From assembly GCA_028277945.1 (NCBI GenBank), contig JANQFH010000003.1:1-64000 (forward strand): DNA of 64,000 nt, read 5' to 3'. The first letter of the stretch is position 1. Every line of letters starts with the position of its first letter. The notes below the pieces were generated by a model, which was not told where the DNA came from, did no database searches, and worked only from the letters and a program-made list of their open reading frames with translations. Source of the stretch: Oligoflexia bacterium (GTDB lineage Bacteria > Bdellovibrionota_G > JANQFH01). Position numbers and translations under genes: made by a program. This document shows positions 36,078-46,993 of the stretch, piece after piece.

Positions 36078-37031
36078 ATGTCTCCCACGGCGCAAGTGCT
36101 CACCAGCTTGATTCTGGCTGTCATCGTGCTCAGCCCCCCTGCCTTAGGCGGTGTAAAGACGCTGGATGCCGTTGCTGCCGTTGTCAACGGAAGTGTCATC
36201 ACCATTCATGACTTGAGAGAAAAAATCATTGAGGTCGATTCCAGCAAAGACAAGTACCGTGAAGTCCTTGACCGCATGATAGAGGATGCTCTGGTCCAAG
36301 CGGAGATCACAAAACGAGGCTTAAGTGCTTCGGAAGCGGAAATTGAGCAGGCTGTCAATCAAGTAAAGCAGCAAAATGACCTTCGTTCCAATGAACAGCT
36401 CTTGGAACTCTTGAAGTCTCAGGACCTGACTTTCTCACAGTTCCGAGCCAATTTAAAAAATCAAATTGAACGAGGAAAATTTGTTAATTATGTCATGGGT
36501 ACAAAAATTAAGATAGAAGACGACGATATCAGACAGTACTACGAAGAAAACTACCTGCGCGATAACCAGGCAAAAAAATACACCCTGAGGCATATATTCC
36601 TTGATGGGCCTCGAGCCGACAAGACAAAACGGCAAAAGGCTAAAGACCTGGCTAACGAACTGCGTAAAAAACTCGCTGCCAAGCAAGATTTCTCTCAGCT
36701 TGCGAAAGAGATGAGTGATGCGCCAACAGCGGCGTCCGGGGGGCTGCTTGGCGATTTTCTTGCAACCGAGCTTCAGGAAGAGTTTCTGCAAGCCGTAGTC
36801 TCTCTAAAAGCTGGCGAAATATCGCAGATCGTTGCAAACGATGCAGGTTTTTACATCTTCAAGGTCGATAAGATTAGCAGCGCCCCACCTCCGGCTTTTG
36901 AGCGCATACGGGAAGACATTCGCCGAAAACTCAACGCTTTGGAGTTGGAACGGCATTACCGCATCTGGGTCAGTCAGATGAAGCAAAAGGCGTTCATTGA
37001 CGTACGCATTCAGAGTGACGACATTCTCTAG
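36078..37031 (+). CDS. surA: SurA-like periplasmic chaperone / peptidyl-prolyl isomerase
   Basis: 317 residues from ATG 36078 (ACGGA ribosome site eight bases before; an upstream opening at 36024 overlaps the previous gene). A signal peptide without a lipobox (about 1-26) precedes [18 protein letters not shown], the SurA N-domain, and one parvulin domain (about 180-275, [36 protein letters not shown]). E. coli SurA has two parvulin domains; this one has only one. It is the third foldase in a row, before uvrA. Confidence 0.92.
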   Translation: MSPTAQVLTSLILAVIVLSPPALGGVKTLDAVAAVVNGSVITIHDLREKIIEVDSSKDKYREVLDRMIEDALVQAEITKRGLSASEAEIEQAVNQVKQQNDLRSNEQLLELLKSQDLTFSQFRANLKNQIERGKFVNYVMGTKIKIEDDDIRQYYEENYLRDNQAKKYTLRHIFLDGPRADKTKRQKAKDLANELRKKLAAKQDFSQLAKEMSDAPTAASGGLLGDFLATELQEEFLQAVVSLKAGEISQIVANDAGFYIFKVDKISSAPPPAFERIREDIRRKLNALELERHYRIWVSQMKQKAFIDVRIQSDDIL

Positions 37032-37041
37032 ATTGGGCAGC

Positions 37042-39888
37042 ATGGGTGAAATCCGTATAAAGGGCGCACGACAGCATAACCTCAAAAATATCAACCTCTG
37101 TTTGCCAAGAAACCAGCTGATCGTTGTTACTGGCGTGAGTGGCTCAGGCAAGTCGTCCCTAGCACTAGACACGATATACGCAGAAGGCCAACGTCGCTAT
37201 GTGGAGTCTCTTTCAGCCTATGCCAGACAGTTTCTCCAACTCATGGATAAACCCGAGGTTGACAGTATTGAGGGTCTCTCTCCAGCTATCGCGATTGAAC
37301 AGAAAGCCATAAGCAAAAATCCACGATCTACGGTGGCGACTGTGACGGAAATATACGACTATTTGCGGCTGCTCTTCGCGCGAGTTGGCGAGGTGTTCTG
37401 TTACAAGTGTAACCGACCTATACATTCGCAAACGGTACAGCAGATGTGTGATCAGATCCTGGAGTTGAAGGAGGGGACCAACGTTCACATTTTGGCGCCG
37501 ATCGTCCGCGGAAGAAAGGGAGAATTTGAAAAAGACTTTATACGGTTAAAACGACAAGGCTATACCCGGGTGCAGGTGGATGGCAAAACTTACTCGCTTG
37601 ATGACAAAATTAGGCTCGACAAAAAAAGAAAGCATTCGATAGCGGTTTTCGTAGACCGTCTTGTTATAAAAAGTGGCATGCGTAACCGGCTAACGGATTC
37701 ACTAGAAACTGCTATGCAACTAACCGGCGGACTTGTTGCGGTAGATATTTTAGAAAAAACCCAAGCAAATAAGGAACATGGCATTGACAAGACCATTATT
37801 TTTAGTGAAAACTTTGCCTGTCCACACTGTGGTGTGAGTTATGCGGAAATCTCTCCGCGTCTCTTTAGCTTTAACAGTCCGTTCGGCGCTTGCCCACGTT
37901 GCAGCGGGCTCGGAACCCAACAGTACTTTGATCCCAATCTCATCGTCACCAATGCCAAACTCTCCATACGAGAGGGTGCCATCCTGCCGTGGGCACATCG
38001 CCATACTGTACAGTTCTATTCCATGTTAGAAGCAGTTGCCCAACACTACGGCTTCAGCCTCTATGCGCCATTTTCAAAGCTCGATAAATCGGCAAAAGAC
38101 ATACTATTTTATGGAGTTGACGACAAAGTCATTCCCTTTAGAGAAGAGCTAAACGGTCGATTAGTAGCAAAGTTAATCAACTTCACAGGCGTTATACCCT
38201 ACCTAGAAAAAAAACTAGAAGAAAGCCGTAAGGACCCATCTTTTAGTGAAATAGAGCGGTTCATGGGCGAGACAGACTGCCCAACTTGTAAGGGTAAACG
38301 GCTAAAACGAGAGGCGCTGTTTATTCGTATTAATGGCAAGAACATTGACGAAGTGACCAGCATGTCCATCGCTGCTGCTCTAAAATTTTTTGGTAGTCTC
38401 AGACTCGATAAAAAATCTCGAATTATTTCACAACAGATAATCAAAGAGATCAAAGATCGGCTTACGTTCTTGAAGAACGTCGGCCTCGAATATCTAACAC
38501 TCAATCGTAAATCGGCAACACTATCAGGGGGGGAAGGTCAAAGAATTCGTTTGGCTACTCAAATCGGCTCGAGATTGGTTGGTGTACTTTATATACTCGA
38601 TGAGCCGAGCATTGGCCTGCATCAACGAGATAACATTAAGCTGATTACAACATTAAAGTCCTTACGTGATCTTGGCAATACCGTTATTGTTGTTGAACAT
38701 GATGAGGAGACCATTCGCTCGGCCGATCATCTTGTCGACCTAGGTCCAGGGGCTGGTCGCAATGGCGGCGAAGTCGTTGCCATAGGCTCGCCCACCGCGG
38801 TGACAGGCCATAAGCGATCTTTGACGGGCGCTTACCTGCGTGGTGACCAATGCATACCGGTTCCAAAAGCGAGGCGCCGTGTCACCGATAGTCGGGTTAC
38901 GATTAAGGAGGCTCGAGGTAACAACTTGAAGAAAATCAACGTCTCGTTTCCCATAGGGCTTTTTACATGCGTCACTGGCGTGAGCGGCTCTGGAAAGAGC
39001 ACACTGGTTATAGACACGCTTTATCGTCACCTAATGCAACGGATTTATAACAGTAAGAAACGTGCAGCGCCTGTTCTCGAGATTGATGGGCTGAAGTTTA
39101 TTGATAAAGTAGTCGATATTGACCAGAGCCCAATTGGTCGTACGCCACGATCGAATCCAGCAACCTACACAGGATTCTTCACAGACATTCGCGATCTGTT
39201 TGCCATGTTACCGGAGGCAAAAGCCCGAGGATATCGTCCGGGTCGTTTCTCATTCAATGTTAAGGGAGGGCGCTGCGAGGCCTGTAGTGGCGACGGCATC
39301 CTAAAGATCGAGATGCATTTTCTTCCAGACGTCTACGTCAAATGCGATGCCTGCCAAGGCAAACGCTATAATCGAGAGACGCTGGAAGTCACCTACCGTG
39401 GCAAGAACATTCATCAAGTCCTTGAAATGACAGTTAATCAAGCAAGTGAGTTTTTCAAAAACATTCCTAGAATTCGACAAAAGCTAAAAACTCTGCAGGA
39501 TGTCGGTCTTGGTTATATCTCGCTTGGACAACCAGCAACAACGCTGTCGGGTGGCGAGGCACAGCGCATCAAACTCTCGAAGGAACTGAGCAAAAGGGCC
39601 ACCGGACGCACGCTCTATATTCTCGACGAACCAACAACTGGGCTGCATTTTGAGGACATTCGCAAGCTTCTTAACGTTATCCATCGCTTAACAAATAACG
39701 GTAATACGGTGGTCGTCATAGAACACAATTTAGATGTGATAAAATCATGTGATTATGTCATCGATCTAGGGCCGGATGGAGGCGACAAAGGAGGCTATCT
39801 GGTAGCTGCAGGTTCACCAGAAGAAATCGTCTCGTCTCCACGCTCCTACACAGGAGCCTTTCTCAGCAGGGTTTTGCATGCAAACTAA
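37042..39888 (+). CDS. uvrA: UvrABC excinuclease subunit A
   Basis: 948 residues from ATG 37042 (upstream opening 36997 overlaps surA). Two ABC ATPase modules: first Walker [20 protein letters not shown], zinc fingers CPHCG...CPRCSG and [12 protein letters not shown] signature [17 protein letters not shown]; second Walker [17 protein letters not shown], zinc module CEACSGDG...CDACQGKR, signature [15 protein letters not shown], Walker [13 protein letters not shown]. UvrA finds lesions and loads UvrB. It overlaps the following regulator gene by 11 bases. Confidence 0.98.
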   Translation: MGEIRIKGARQHNLKNINLCLPRNQLIVVTGVSGSGKSSLALDTIYAEGQRRYVESLSAYARQFLQLMDKPEVDSIEGLSPAIAIEQKAISKNPRSTVATVTEIYDYLRLLFARVGEVFCYKCNRPIHSQTVQQMCDQILELKEGTNVHILAPIVRGRKGEFEKDFIRLKRQGYTRVQVDGKTYSLDDKIRLDKKRKHSIAVFVDRLVIKSGMRNRLTDSLETAMQLTGGLVAVDILEKTQANKEHGIDKTIIFSENFACPHCGVSYAEISPRLFSFNSPFGACPRCSGLGTQQYFDPNLIVTNAKLSIREGAILPWAHRHTVQFYSMLEAVAQHYGFSLYAPFSKLDKSAKDILFYGVDDKVIPFREELNGRLVAKLINFTGVIPYLEKKLEESRKDPSFSEIERFMGETDCPTCKGKRLKREALFIRINGKNIDEVTSMSIAAALKFFGSLRLDKKSRIISQQIIKEIKDRLTFLKNVGLEYLTLNRKSATLSGGEGQRIRLATQIGSRLVGVLYILDEPSIGLHQRDNIKLITTLKSLRDLGNTVIVVEHDEETIRSADHLVDLGPGAGRNGGEVVAIGSPTAVTGHKRSLTGAYLRGDQCIPVPKARRRVTDSRVTIKEARGNNLKKINVSFPIGLFTCVTGVSGSGKSTLVIDTLYRHLMQRIYNSKKRAAPVLEIDGLKFIDKVVDIDQSPIGRTPRSNPATYTGFFTDIRDLFAMLPEAKARGYRPGRFSFNVKGGRCEACSGDGILKIEMHFLPDVYVKCDACQGKRYNRETLEVTYRGKNIHQVLEMTVNQASEFFKNIPRIRQKLKTLQDVGLGYISLGQPATTLSGGEAQRIKLSKELSKRATGRTLYILDEPTTGLHFEDIRKLLNVIHRLTNNGNTVVVIEHNLDVIKSCDYVIDLGPDGGDKGGYLVAAGSPEEIVSSPRSYTGAFLSRVLHAN

Positions 39889-41731
39889 AGGCAAGATACT
39901 CATTGTTGACGATGACCCCAATATCCTTGCACTACTTACGGAAGTGATTGCTTTGGAAGGCTGGCAAGTGCTCTCTGCAACCAACGGTGAGGATGGTTTG
40001 CAAGTCTTTAAAAGCAAGCGCCCTGACCTGCTTATTGTTGACGGTCTGTTGCCAAAGATGAACGGTTTTGAGCTAGCTGCAAAAATTCGCTCGAGCGAAC
40101 AAGGTCGCCGGATACCGATTATCATGATCTCCGGAGTTTACAAGACTCTACGTATTAACGAACAGATTCGCGATTTGCAGATTAACGAATTTCTGGAAAA
40201 ACCATTTGCCCTAGAGTCTCTCCTCAGCCGTGTTAAAGAATTAGCCTCGGCATACATAGAGAAGAGTCCAGCACTTGCATTTTTTCGCAACCAAGGCGAG
40301 TTGCAAGAAATGCCGATTCCAAAACTGCTCTACATTCTCTTTAGCCAACGGAAAAATGGTATTCTCACCCTCGTCAAAGAAAAGTTAAAGAAGAGAATTT
40401 ATATAAGAAATGGTGAGCCGACTTTTGTAGAGTCCAACCTTGTACAAGAGTGTCTTGGTAAAGTGTTGGTCAGGAAGGGTAAGTTGACAGAGGAGCAGTG
40501 CAACGAGTCTTTAAGAATGATGCAGAGCCAAAAGAGTCGTCAAGGCCGCATACTTATCAACATGGGATTGTTAACGCCAACAGAGCTAGATGAAGCACTC
40601 AAAGATCAGGCGCTAGAACGCATTCTTGAGATCTTCACCTGGACCGAGGGTTCTTACCGCCTGCAGCCACCACGAGCGGAAACTCCAAACCTAACAACGC
40701 TCAGCCTCAGCCTGCCACAGATTCTCCTGCGTGGTGTTCGCAGCGGTTTCCCGGAAGCGATTATCCGAGAAGAGATAGGTCCTTATAGTGAAAGATCCAT
40801 TCGTATTAAGAACAATCCATTATTGAAATTCGATGACTTTCGCTTTGCTTCATGGGATGAGCAGATCTTGAATCAAGTGAATGGAAGCAACACTCTCAGT
40901 GATATCGTACAATCAACAGAGGCTCGAGAGCTGGATATCTATCAACTCATCTACACTTGCCTTATAACTGATATGATTGAATTTGTAGTCACTTCAGAGG
41001 AGAGGGAGGAACAAAATGTCTATTTGAGACTCATCCAGATATTTGAGGAGCTAAGGCAGCAGAACTACTTTAAAGTCCTGGATGTGAGTCGCCAGCCTAC
41101 ACCCAAAGAGCTTTTCGAGCATATGAGCGAAAAGATGGCCACCTACCACCCTGTTACCTCCGACTTTAATCCGACAAAGTCAAAAAAAATACATAGAGTT
41201 CTAACTAAGATCACTGACATCTTTAAGACAGCCTATGACATTTTAAATGACCCAAAACAACGTCAAAAATACGAACGACAGCTGTTTTACTCTGATGGTA
41301 TTATCCCTATGTTCCCTAGCAGAGTGTTCGACCAAAATGAAGAGTTCCGTAAAATAAAGGTAGACTTATCTCGCGGTGACTTTGACAATGCAGAAACCAA
41401 TAGTAAAGCGATGGCGTTGCTCTTTCCGGGTGATTGGCGTTTCAAAGCATATCATGGGTGGGCGCTTTTCAAGAAACTCTGCCAGCGAGGCCAGCCAGCT
41501 TCTGCTGCCCTTGAGAGCGCGATCATTGAAATCAGCAGTGCCATTCAAATGGATCCGAATGAACCCTCCGGCTACCTATTCTTGGGCAATATCTACAAAT
41601 ACTTAAAAAAAATGGATAAGGCTGTTGTCTTCTTTCAAGAAGCCCTGCAACGAGATGCTAATTTGATTGAAGCACGGCGTGAATTACGTCTCATCAGCCA
41701 CCGAAGAGACAAAAAGGCCTTTCTTACTTAG
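39878..41731 (+). CDS. REC - DUF4388 - J-like - TPR multidomain regulator
   Basis: 617 residues. Residues 1-120 are a response-regulator receiver with acidic pocket D11-D13, phosphoacceptor D55 ([13 protein letters not shown]) and K108 (EFLEKPF). A DUF4388 (PATAN) domain spans about 140-265 ([32 protein letters not shown]). A J-domain-like part (about 390-470, [18 protein letters not shown]) has HPV instead of the HPD needed to stimulate DnaK, so it is probably non-catalytic. A C-terminal TPR region (about 490-617) ends the protein. Such modules are typical of deltaproteobacterial gliding or development regulators. No sensor kinase is adjacent. The end overlaps dnaJ tail-to-tail by eight bases. 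Confidence 0.85.
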   Translation: MQTKGKILIVDDDPNILALLTEVIALEGWQVLSATNGEDGLQVFKSKRPDLLIVDGLLPKMNGFELAAKIRSSEQGRRIPIIMISGVYKTLRINEQIRDLQINEFLEKPFALESLLSRVKELASAYIEKSPALAFFRNQGELQEMPIPKLLYILFSQRKNGILTLVKEKLKKRIYIRNGEPTFVESNLVQECLGKVLVRKGKLTEEQCNESLRMMQSQKSRQGRILINMGLLTPTELDEALKDQALERILEIFTWTEGSYRLQPPRAETPNLTTLSLSLPQILLRGVRSGFPEAIIREEIGPYSERSIRIKNNPLLKFDDFRFASWDEQILNQVNGSNTLSDIVQSTEARELDIYQLIYTCLITDMIEFVVTSEEREEQNVYLRLIQIFEELRQQNYFKVLDVSRQPTPKELFEHMSEKMATYHPVTSDFNPTKSKKIHRVLTKITDIFKTAYDILNDPKQRQKYERQLFYSDGIIPMFPSRVFDQNEEFRKIKVDLSRGDFDNAETNSKAMALLFPGDWRFKAYHGWALFKKLCQRGQPASAALESAIIEISSAIQMDPNEPSGYLFLGNIYKYLKKMDKAVVFFQEALQRDANLIEARRELRLISHRRDKKAFLT

Positions 41732-42815
41732 TATGAAAAACATTGCCTTTGTCTCTCTTTTTACTGATGTCATCGAAACTACGCAGCAGATTTTCTTGCT
41801 CTTTGCTTAATTTTGCTGGGGTATCGATCACCACTTCGACAAGATGGTTGCCACGACCATAGCCACGAACATCAGGAACTCCAGCATTGCGAATACGAAA
41901 GATCTTGCCTGAAGGCGTGCCTTTGGGAATGGTCAAGCGTTTTATTCCTTCTAGGGTTTCAACATCAATGGCGCCGCCGAGAACGGCCAAGGGAAAACTC
42001 ACCGAAGCTCGACTGATAATGTCATTGCCTTCACGAATAAAGTGGGGGTGCGGTTTTACGTCAATGACAATATAAAGATCACCAGCAGGCCCGGCAAAAG
42101 CGCCGGCATTACCTTCTCCAGCTAAACGAATAGAATTGCCGCTGTCCACACCTGCAGGAATCTTGGCACGCAGCCGATGCTTACCCTCAACAAGCCCCTG
42201 ACCATCGCACTTGCGGCACGGGTTTTTGATTATCTGACCGGCACCACCACATTGATTACAGGTTGTCGATATACTAAAGAATCCCTGCGAGTGCCTTACC
42301 TGGCCAAAACCGTTACAGGCCGGACAGGTCACTTGGTCAGCACCCTTGGCACTGCCGGAACCCTGGCAAGCACCGCAGGAGTCATGGCGTCTGACCTGGA
42401 TCTCTTTGTCGCATCCCTGAACTGCTTCCTCAAAATCAATCTGCAGTCGAAACTGTAGATCTTCCCCGCGATAGACCCGCCTCCCCGAACGGCCTCGGGG
42501 TTGAGACCCAAATCCAAAAAAGGTCTCAAAGATGTCGCCAAAGTTGGAAAAGACGTCTTCAACACCACTGAAGCCACTAAAACCACGCCCACGCAGGCCT
42601 TCGTGACCGAACTGATCATAAGTACGGCGCTTCTCTGGGTCACGCAGGACCTCGTAGGCTTCGGAGGCCTCTTTGAACTTCTCTTCCGCTGTTTTATCGT
42701 TAGGATTACGATCCGGGTGATACTGCAGCGCTAGTTTCCGATAAGCTTTTTTGATCTCTTCGTCAGAGGCATTCTTGGCCACACCAAGAACACTGTAATA
42801 GTCTTTACTAATCAA
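41724..42815 (-). CDS. dnaJ: chaperone protein DnaJ
   Basis: 363 residues. J domain with intact HPD ([29 protein letters not shown]), a G/F-rich region ([12 protein letters not shown]), four CxxCxGxG zinc repeats ([32 protein letters not shown]) and the substrate-binding C-terminal beta domains. It works with DnaK and GrpE, which are encoded 11 kb away. Adjacent tail-to-tail to a regulator with a degenerate J domain. Confidence 0.97.
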   Translation of the reverse strand: MISKDYYSVLGVAKNASDEEIKKAYRKLALQYHPDRNPNDKTAEEKFKEASEAYEVLRDPEKRRTYDQFGHEGLRGRGFSGFSGVEDVFSNFGDIFETFFGFGSQPRGRSGRRVYRGEDLQFRLQIDFEEAVQGCDKEIQVRRHDSCGACQGSGSAKGADQVTCPACNGFGQVRHSQGFFSISTTCNQCGGAGQIIKNPCRKCDGQGLVEGKHRLRAKIPAGVDSGNSIRLAGEGNAGAFAGPAGDLYIVIDVKPHPHFIREGNDIISRASVSFPLAVLGGAIDVETLEGIKRLTIPKGTPSGKIFRIRNAGVPDVRGYGRGNHLVEVVIDTPAKLSKEQENLLRSFDDISKKRDKGNVFHTK

Positions 42816-42940
42816 TTTGCTACCTCAGAGCTAATAAGCTAATCACCGAGAGCGTCACTGTCAAGCAAACCGGCTCCTATCTTATCGAAGTTAAAGCATA
42901 TTCTCAGTTGCCGCCGGGTCCGGCCTCTGCTAGGGTTGGG

Positions 42941-43900
42941 ATGAGAATGAACAACACACCAGTCGCTTCCCTGCCTGGGAAAATCGGTATCATTGCAAAT
43001 CCAAAGGCCGCTGCTGGCAAAACCGCAACCTCAAGAAAGCAACTTACAGCACTACTACGCACACAAGATCAAATCGTCTGGACGGAATCCACAAACCAAT
43101 TACGAGAGACGCTTGAGAGATATCGCCAAGAGCAGATTGAAGGCCTCGGCATCTGTGGTGGCGATGGCACGATCCGTCTGACACTGGTAACAGCATTGAC
43201 GGTTTGGAACCAGCAGCCTCTACCGCCTATATTTTTTTTGCGCGGTGGTACCATGAATGTCATACCGTTCTCGTTTGGCGTTCGTGGTTCACCACGTTCC
43301 ATCCTACACCGTATTTTTCGTCAACAAGACTCAACCACGCTACATAGGCAACAGATTACCATGCTAAAAGTCGGCGATACTTACGGGTTTATCTTTGGAT
43401 GCGGCAGTTTTGTCACTTTTCTTGATGACTATTACCAAAAACCACGGCCAACACCGTTGCGTGCCTTGCGGCTCTGCTGGCGTACGCTTGTATCTGCACT
43501 GTTAGGCGGAGACTATGCCAAAAAGATCTTTGCCGGTGTCAACGCAAAGTTAGCCATAGATGACTCGGTTCCACAAGAACGGCGCTACACGCTGATCAGC
43601 ACAAGCACAGTCAGACACGTTGGTTTCCACTTTCGACCCTACTTTTTTGCACAACAGAAACGGCTGGCAGCTCACCTTTTGCTTGCAACTGCCTCACCAT
43701 GGGGACTTGCAAAAAATACGGTCAACTTCTTTGTTGGCAGGCCAGCTCCCAAACACTACGGTATTGATAACCTTGAGTTCAACAGAGTCGTTATTGATTT
43801 AGAACAGCCTGTCCGATTTTCCTTGGATGGTGATCTGCTCACAGCCCCCTCGCCACTGCAAATCTCTTTGGGTCCTGAGATCTGCCTGTTGACACCTTAG
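42941..43900 (+). CDS. diacylglycerol kinase / YegS-like lipid kinase family protein
   Basis: About 320 residues from ATG 42941 (AGGG site before it; ATG 42947 is also possible). The N-terminal DAGK catalytic domain shows IGIIANPKAAAGK, the GGDGTIR nucleotide motif and FLRGGTMNVIP. The C-terminal part is beta-rich, as in YegS (VVIDLEQPVRFSLDGDLL). Family members phosphorylate diacylglycerol or related lipids. It is alone between dnaJ and the DUF507 pair; a specific substrate cannot be assigned. Confidence 0.88.
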   Translation: MRMNNTPVASLPGKIGIIANPKAAAGKTATSRKQLTALLRTQDQIVWTESTNQLRETLERYRQEQIEGLGICGGDGTIRLTLVTALTVWNQQPLPPIFFLRGGTMNVIPFSFGVRGSPRSILHRIFRQQDSTTLHRQQITMLKVGDTYGFIFGCGSFVTFLDDYYQKPRPTPLRALRLCWRTLVSALLGGDYAKKIFAGVNAKLAIDDSVPQERRYTLISTSTVRHVGFHFRPYFFAQQKRLAAHLLLATASPWGLAKNTVNFFVGRPAPKHYGIDNLEFNRVVIDLEQPVRFSLDGDLLTAPSPLQISLGPEICLLTP

Positions 43901-43923
43901 ACGCTCCTCCATAAACTGACTGA

Positions 43924-44205
43924 GTGCGTATCAAGGACAAGGAAATCGAACGGCTGGCGACTATGATCGTACAAGCGCTTTCCACCAATAAGCGTATCTT
44001 AGCCAAATGCGAGCTGTCTCGCCTCAAGCAAGAGATTTTTGCCATCATCCAAAATAACATGAAAGAGGAAGAGGAATTAGAACGGCAGGCAGAGGCGATG
44101 CTGCAGCAGTATGAGGCACAGATCCGTAGTGGTCAGCTCGACTACCATAAGATGTTTCAGCTGACAAAGGCCAAACTTGCCAAGGAGAAGAATTTCGTTC
44201 TATGA
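43924..44205 (+). CDS. DUF507 family protein (first copy)
   Basis: 93 residues, helical, starting at GTG. Opens with MRIKDKEIERLATMIVQAL and has a charged middle (KEEEELERQAEAMLQQYEAQ), the DUF507 pattern. Members are short, uncharacterised proteins found in deltaproteobacteria, Aquificae and relatives, often in pairs. The next copy overlaps its stop by four bases. Confidence 0.85.
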   Translation: MRIKDKEIERLATMIVQALSTNKRILAKCELSRLKQEIFAIIQNNMKEEEELERQAEAMLQQYEAQIRSGQLDYHKMFQLTKAKLAKEKNFVL

Positions 44206-44480
44206 GGCTGAGCGAAGATCGCATATCTCATCTATCGCACCTGATCATCGACACACTTTATAAAGATGACCTGGTTGACTATCCAGAAGATGATGATCAG
44301 GAAGCGCTACGCGAAGTTAAGCGAGTTATTCACAACTATCTAAAGGTGGAGGATCAAGCCAGCGAAATCGCCCGCAACAAGATTCGCTCTCAGTCTCGGC
44401 CTATTGTCGAAGGCAGTCGAGAGTGGGATGTGCTCTACAATAAGTACCGTGAAGAAGAACTCGCCAAAAAACTGCGCTAA
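44202..44480 (+). CDS. DUF507 family protein (second copy)
   Basis: 92 residues, starting MRLSEDRISHLSHLIIDTLY, with SREWDVLYNKYREEELAKKL at the end, a typical DUF507 C-terminus. It overlaps the first copy by ATGA, so the two are translationally coupled and may form a heterodimer. Role unknown. Confidence 0.88.
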   Translation: MRLSEDRISHLSHLIIDTLYKDDLVDYPEDDDQEALREVKRVIHNYLKVEDQASEIARNKIRSQSRPIVEGSREWDVLYNKYREEELAKKLR

Positions 44481-46155
44481 AGCAGGCCTGCCCCCTTTAA
44501 GAGACAATATTCTCCTCTTTGTGCTATTTCTGCTATCTCTTCAGTGTATCTACTGTAGTAACGATTCGTCCGATGACGATGCTGTTGCCAAACTGACCTT
44601 GAGCAATGGCCAGGTGTCTACAACGCTTAACGCCGGTAGCAGTGGTGATTTTATCATCCTCCCCTTCTCGGCTCCCAGCAGCACTAGCGTCAGCGGCAGT
44701 GCCGCCTATACCCTACAGCTTACGGCAGAGAGTAGTGCCAAGCTCAGTGCAGAATTACCAGATGTCTCGGCCAAACAAACGTCATCGCATGATCCAGTGC
44801 TATTAAACCGTATGCAGCAACGCGCTGAATTTGAAGGGATCCGACAGCAACATCTGTTGCAAACACTGCAACAGTTTCAAGCTGAGGCAAAGCAAGTGGG
44901 TGGATATGATATCAAAGGCATGTACAAGGGAACGCCACCGCTACTTAGCAAACCCTCGTTTGTCTTTGCTTCAACCATTACGATCTTTAGTCCCTTCGCA
45001 GGCGACAATCAGCAATCTATTCAAGGCACTCTGCTGGCCAGTGATGCCAATGCGGCTATCTATCTCGATACCCGGGATAGCGGTTCGTTTTCAATCACCT
45101 CAGCAACAGCGGTTCTACAGACCTTCGCGCAAATCTCCATCCCACGCGTGCGGGCCTTTACCGGTAACGAGTCTGACATCAACGGCGATGGTGGTGTGGT
45201 GGTATTTGTGAGTTCAGCAACACCGGACTTTGCCCTTGCGTTTGTCCGCCCTCTAGATCTGCTGCCGGATGGTGTCGATCCTCTGACCAAGAGCAATGAG
45301 ATGGAGATCATCTATACTGCCCTGCCTGTGGGCGAACCCACAGATGCACTGTATCACGCAACGTTAGCACACGAGTTCTTTCATCTGGTTAACATTGCCG
45401 TTAAAAGCCTACCTGTATTTGTTAGCTCCGGTGGCACCCAGATCCCTTTAGAAGAGACCGGAATCAGTGAGGGTATGGCACATCTCATCGAGGATCTCGT
45501 GGGTTGGGGTGGTGGCGATACCTTTGCGGTTGCAGGGCAGTTTTTGGATAATGCCAATCTCGCCTCGGTCAATGGCTCAGTGGATGACTCGATTAAGAGC
45601 TCCAGCGATGACACCTTGGCCCGGCGCGGAGCAGCTATGTTGTTGCTGCGTTATCTCTTTGAACAGGCAGGCTCCGCCACGTATTCGACAACGAGTGCAG
45701 GAGACATCTCTGGCGGTGGCGTACAATTTTTCCGTGCCCTCAACAGTTCCAGCTTGGTTGGCCTGCCAAATGTCGAGAGTGCTGCTGGCACTTCCATGGC
45801 GGAGATCTTTGGCAATTGGGTAGCCGCGCTCTACCTCGATGGCACCGGCTTGAGCAGCAATGCACTCTATAATTACCAGGCGGAGGTAACTGATAGCTTT
45901 ACTAATGGACCGCGCGGCTTCAACCTTCGCGGTAGTCGTACCCTAAGCAGCGGATCTACCGTCACCTTGACCGGTCCGGCATTGCAGCAGACACTGCTTG
46001 CAAGTGGCACCACACCGCTACAGACCAACAGCACGCTCTTTCTCAGCGGCGTCAATTTCCTGCAGTATCGTTTAAGTGGCAGTACTACTGCCGAGTTAGT
46101 CTATCAGACAACTGCCGACTCTTCCCCTGGCCTGACCATCATTACCCTACCCTGA
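44428..46155 (+). CDS. secreted HExxH metalloprotease-like protein
   Basis: 575 residues from ATG 44428, which lies inside the second DUF507 gene; the exact start is uncertain. A hydrophobic export signal (DNILLFVLFLLSLQCIYC) is followed by a Ser/Thr-rich, beta-type region. The zinc motif HEFFH (H315, E316, H319) is followed 29 residues later by E348 in GISEGMAHLIE, the gluzincin arrangement seen in M30 (hyicolysin-like) peptidases. A beta-rich C-terminal domain follows (about 480-575). The catalytic residues are intact, so it is probably an active exported or surface protease. No inhibitor or secretion partner is adjacent. Confidence 0.75.
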   Translation: MCSTISTVKKNSPKNCAKAGLPPLRDNILLFVLFLLSLQCIYCSNDSSDDDAVAKLTLSNGQVSTTLNAGSSGDFIILPFSAPSSTSVSGSAAYTLQLTAESSAKLSAELPDVSAKQTSSHDPVLLNRMQQRAEFEGIRQQHLLQTLQQFQAEAKQVGGYDIKGMYKGTPPLLSKPSFVFASTITIFSPFAGDNQQSIQGTLLASDANAAIYLDTRDSGSFSITSATAVLQTFAQISIPRVRAFTGNESDINGDGGVVVFVSSATPDFALAFVRPLDLLPDGVDPLTKSNEMEIIYTALPVGEPTDALYHATLAHEFFHLVNIAVKSLPVFVSSGGTQIPLEETGISEGMAHLIEDLVGWGGGDTFAVAGQFLDNANLASVNGSVDDSIKSSSDDTLARRGAAMLLLRYLFEQAGSATYSTTSAGDISGGGVQFFRALNSSSLVGLPNVESAAGTSMAEIFGNWVAALYLDGTGLSSNALYNYQAEVTDSFTNGPRGFNLRGSRTLSSGSTVTLTGPALQQTLLASGTTPLQTNSTLFLSGVNFLQYRLSGSTTAELVYQTTADSSPGLTIITLP

Positions 46156-46373
46156 TAGATCTGAGCGTTGGCCATAGGATACGAACAGACAACTCCGTCT
46201 CTATCCTGGGGCGAGAGTGTCACAAATCCAGCCACTTTGATCTTGCTGCTGCCCATGGCAGTTTGCTCGAATACGCTTTCATTTTAAGATGATAAAAGAT
46301 GAACGGAAACGTCTGTGGCTGGCACGAGAATTGCTCTCTCTTATGGTCACACCCCTAGCAACGAGGTGAGGGC

Positions 46374-46532
46374 ATGAAAGAGAATCAGAGGAAATCGCCT
46401 AAAATCCAACAGCGCTTTGATAATGCGTTGCAACAATGCCGCCACCACATCCGGCAAGCTGTAGCCGAGTACCAGCTCAACATGGCACGGGCTCTGGAAT
46501 CCTGGCGAGACTCCATAGAAAAGACCCACTAA
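46374..46532 (+). CDS. small charged protein, 52 residues
   Basis: ATG with a strong GAGGTGAGGG site opens 52 codons (MKENQRKSPKIQQRFDNALQ start, mostly polar and helical), ending four bases inside the convergent tadA. No family recognised. The 218 bases between the protease gene and this start hold a possible 26-codon leader frame (46289-46369) whose stop overlaps the ribosome site. Confidence 0.5.
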   Translation: MKENQRKSPKIQQRFDNALQQCRHHIRQAVAEYQLNMARALESWRDSIEKTH

Positions 46533-46993
46533 GTCGCATCTTTTGTAAGACGCAGATTGGCAAAGAAGCGTTGCAGTAGCTGAGCACACGCTTCTCGGCA
46601 CACACCGCCAACCACCTGTGGCCCTTGCGGCCAATTAGCATAGACCTGCTGGAGATAAGCAGGGTTTTTTGGATTTTCACAGCCATAGACTATGCGTCGC
46701 AGACGACTCTGACATATGGCGCCGTAGCACATTAGACAAGGCTGTACGGTCACAAAGAGTTCACCCGCTTCAAGACGCCAATCGCCAAAACGTCGACACG
46801 CCGCTTGCAATGCCAAGATCTCAGCATGCGCGGTGGGATCATGCTGTTGTTCACGGCCATTAGACGCCTGACCCACAACTTCGCCTGCCACGACGACCAC
46901 GGCACCAACCGGCACCTCCCCTAACTTCGCTGCCGTCGACGCCTCTGCTAACGCCCTTTGCATAAAGTAGTCATTGTCGACCATAATGCTCAC
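46529..46993 (-). CDS. tadA: tRNA-specific adenosine deaminase
   Basis: 154 residues of the CMP/dCMP-deaminase superfamily: zinc ligand and proton shuttle in HAEILAL and the Cys pair in PCLMCYGAI, with the tRNA-binding-type start YFMQRALAEASTAAKLGEV. TadA converts wobble A34 to inosine in tRNA-Arg. The ATGA overlap with the upstream lipoprotein gene suggests cotranscription. Confidence 0.92.
   Translation of the reverse strand: MSIMVDNDYFMQRALAEASTAAKLGEVPVGAVVVVAGEVVGQASNGREQQHDPTAHAEILALQAACRRFGDWRLEAGELFVTVQPCLMCYGAICQSRLRRIVYGCENPKNPAYLQQVYANWPQGPQVVGGVCREACAQLLQRFFANLRLTKDAT

Noticed and set aside
46289-46369. 26-codon leader peptide gene
   Set aside because: Too short and without a ribosome site of its own to report as a gene; noted under the small gene at 46374.
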